A program made the translations under genes and the position numbers. A stretch of DNA of 14,846 nt, taken from an uncultured Bacteroidota bacterium. GTDB taxonomy: Bacteria > Bacteroidota > Bacteroidia > Chitinophagales > Chitinophagaceae. The notes beneath the pieces are model-generated. The model did not search any database, was not told where the DNA came from, and saw only the letters and a program-made list of their open reading frames with translations. The DNA is taken from NCBI GenBank assembly GCA_903906615.1, contig CAIVKT010000162.1:1-14846 (forward strand), written 5' to 3'. Of the stretch, positions 13,547 to 14,846 are shown in pieces; the stretch's first letter is position 1; each line of letters begins with the position of its first letter.

Positions 13547-14686
13547 ATGTTCAGCTACTGGGAGCAGCGGAGTTTTTCTTATTATGACCACATAGTGGTA
13601 GGGGCGGGCATAGTAGGCCTTAGCGCTTCTATAGAGCTAAAAGAAAAATACCCCCAACAGCGTGTGCTCGTATTAGAGCGCGGCCTGCTGCCTACAGGCG
13701 CCAGCACCCGCAACGCAGGCTTTGCCTGCATGGGCAGCGCCACCGAGCTGCTCGATGACCTGCAATACACACCCGAAGCAGATGTAGTAGCCCTCTTTGC
13801 CGCAAGAAAAAAGGGGCTCGATCAGTTGCGCGCCCGCCTGGGCGATGATAAGATAGGCTACCGGGCCAATGGCGGCCATGAGCTGATCAGTGATAAAGAG
13901 ATAAGTGTACTGGATAAACTGGACTACCTGAATGCCCTGCTGATGCCCATAACAGGCAAGGCCGCATTCCTGCCTGCTAATGACCGTATAGCCGCATTCG
14001 GCTTTAAAGGAGCCTACGCGAAAGCCCTTATAGCCCATACCTGCGAAGGCGAGCTGAACACCGGCATGATGATGCGGGCACTTACAGATATGGCCATGTA
14101 CAAGGGTGTAGAAATAAAGACAGGTGCCACGGTACAGAGTTATGAAGAAACGGGAAATCGTGTGAGCGTGCAGGTGCAAGATCCGTTCAGGAATGAGGTA
14201 TGGCCACTTGCCTGTGCCACGCTTACCATATGCACCAATGCCTTCACAAAACAGTTATTGCCCAATGAAGATATAACACCCGGCCGCGGACAAGTACTGA
14301 TAACAGACATTATACCCGGCCTGAAGATCAAAGGCATCTTTCATTTCGACCAGGGGTATTATTACTTCCGCGAGATAGATGGCCGTGTACTGTTTGGTGG
14401 TGGCCGCAACATAGACTTTGCCGGAGAAGAGACAACAGAAATAGCCCTCAACGAAAAGATACAAACAGACCTTGAAGAAAAACTAAGAACGATCATATTG
14501 CCTGACACAGACTATACGATCGCCAGTCGCTGGGCAGGCATTATGGCATTCGGGCAAACGAAATACCCTATCGTCAAAGCCTTTTCAGGCAGGGTGTTTG
14601 GCGCATTTCGGCTCGGCGGCATGGGCGTAGCCCTAGGCACAGAAGTAGCCCGCCAAGTGGTAGCGTTGAATAATATAATGTCGTAA
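13547..14686 (+). CDS. FAD-dependent oxidoreductase (DAO/glycine-oxidase-like)
   Basis: A 379-residue flavoenzyme of the D-amino-acid oxidase/glycine oxidase superfamily. The FAD-binding Rossmann motif is HIVVGAGIVGLSASIELKEK (G19-A-G21-I-V-G24), with the ribose-binding E44 at the end of VLVLE. The GASTRNAGFA segment (about 51-60) is the conserved stretch after the second strand. The C-terminal FAD-closing region is RWAGIMAFGQTKYPIV and FRLGGMGVALGTEVARQVV. YYYFREIDGRVLFGGGRN is the typical substrate-domain return strand. It would oxidise an amine or amino acid to the imino acid with transfer of electrons to oxygen or another acceptor. The substrate is not predictable, and no thiamine-synthesis neighbour supports a ThiO role. 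Length and motifs indicate an intact gene. Confidence 0.9.
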   Translation: MFSYWEQRSFSYYDHIVVGAGIVGLSASIELKEKYPQQRVLVLERGLLPTGASTRNAGFACMGSATELLDDLQYTPEADVVALFAARKKGLDQLRARLGDDKIGYRANGGHELISDKEISVLDKLDYLNALLMPITGKAAFLPANDRIAAFGFKGAYAKALIAHTCEGELNTGMMMRALTDMAMYKGVEIKTGATVQSYEETGNRVSVQVQDPFRNEVWPLACATLTICTNAFTKQLLPNEDITPGRGQVLITDIIPGLKIKGIFHFDQGYYYFREIDGRVLFGGGRNIDFAGEETTEIALNEKIQTDLEEKLRTIILPDTDYTIASRWAGIMAFGQTKYPIVKAFSGRVFGAFRLGGMGVALGTEVARQVVALNNIMS

Positions 14687-14691
14687 TTTTG
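14684..14691 (+). promoter_or_regulatory. -7 element of the terminal DUF2442 gene
   Basis: TAATTTTG matches TAnnTTTG and overlaps the stop codon of the oxidoreductase. It ends 16 nt before the ATG at 14708. The best TTG upstream is only 15 bp away, so the -33 is doubtful. Confidence 0.4.
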
Positions 14692-14707
14692 TAGAAAATA
14701 AGACATT

Positions 14708-14846
14708 ATGCAGGCGTTGGTAGTAACAGCAATTGATGGATATAGAATAAGGGTTTCGTTTATTGATGGCACTACTGGAATCGTTGAGTTAAGCGATTTT
14801 ATCGAAAAAGGCATTTTCAGAGATTTGAAAGACGAAAACCTATTTC
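14708..14846 (+). CDS. DUF2442 protein, 3' end outside the window
   Basis: Forty-six codons are visible before the window ends. The sequence MQALVVTAIDGYRIRVSFID then GTTGIVELSDFIEKGIFRDL and a final ENLF is characteristic of DUF2442: a short beta strand, a DG turn, an acidic strand and the closing helix with FRDLKDENLF. Such proteins are generally about 80-100 residues and are often encoded next to DUF4160 genes, as in the pair at 7850-8683 of this same window. No DUF4160 gene lies upstream here, so a partner may follow downstream. The gene has its own -7 element. Confidence 0.75.
   Translation, partial: MQALVVTAIDGYRIRVSFIDGTTGIVELSDFIEKGIFRDLKDENLF

Noticed and set aside
13547..14686. Specific call as ThiO (thiamine glycine oxidase)
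   Set aside because: Only superfamily motifs are visible and no thiamine-synthesis genes are nearby.

Overview
The window reads as a chromosomal segment of a Bacteroidota bacterium, most likely of the Chitinophagaceae/Chitinophagales type. The evidence is the family content (an OstA-like LPS-export protein next to an MlaD/MCE protein, a DUF4159 protein, a serine hydrolase of the beta-lactamase fold) and the repeated presence of the Bacteroidota -7 promoter element TAnnTTTG just upstream of start codons. Most genes look like ordinary moderately GC-rich chromosomal housekeeping or envelope genes. A clearly more AT-rich stretch from about 7.3 to 9.0 kb looks like an accessory insertion. No rRNA, tRNA, CRISPR array, transposase or phage gene was recognised.

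Layout. 1-308: C-terminal end of an outer-membrane beta-barrel protein. 403-3209 (+): an envelope operon, an MlaD/MCE-family lipid-binding protein translationally coupled to an OstA/LptA-like protein, ending in a strong hairpin followed by a second hairpin and degenerate repeats. 3398-7287 (-): an MsbA-type ABC exporter, a NUDIX hydrolase, a tiny secreted histidine-rich peptide (40 codons) with a convincing intrinsic terminator, and an MFS_3 exporter. 7362-8683 (-): the AT-rich island with a small lipoprotein and a DUF4160 plus DUF2442-HTH gene pair. That pair has a textbook promoter whose spacer is a near-perfect 20-bp palindrome, which suggests an autoregulated module of toxin-antitoxin style. 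8991-12393 (+): an ECF sigma factor with a long structured leader, rsmE, a DUF4159 protein overlapping rsmE, and a secreted serine hydrolase. 12394-12553 holds degenerate repeats. 12554-13474 (-) is a family 2 glycosyltransferase, divergent from a glycine-oxidase-like FAD oxidoreductase (13547-14686, +). The window ends inside a DUF2442 gene (14708 onward).

The points most worth a second look are: (1) the secreted His-rich mini-peptide beside the MFS exporter; (2) the DUF4160/DUF2442-HTH pair with an operator-like palindrome inside its promoter, and the apparent one-base lesion at the DUF4160 start; (3) the roughly 80-nt leader of the ECF sigma gene, which can fold into one long hairpin that buries the start codon; (4) a run of promoters placed so close to start codons that mRNAs would be leaderless or nearly so. 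No homology search or folding program was available. Family assignments are from motif recognition and promoter and RNA calls were made by eye.
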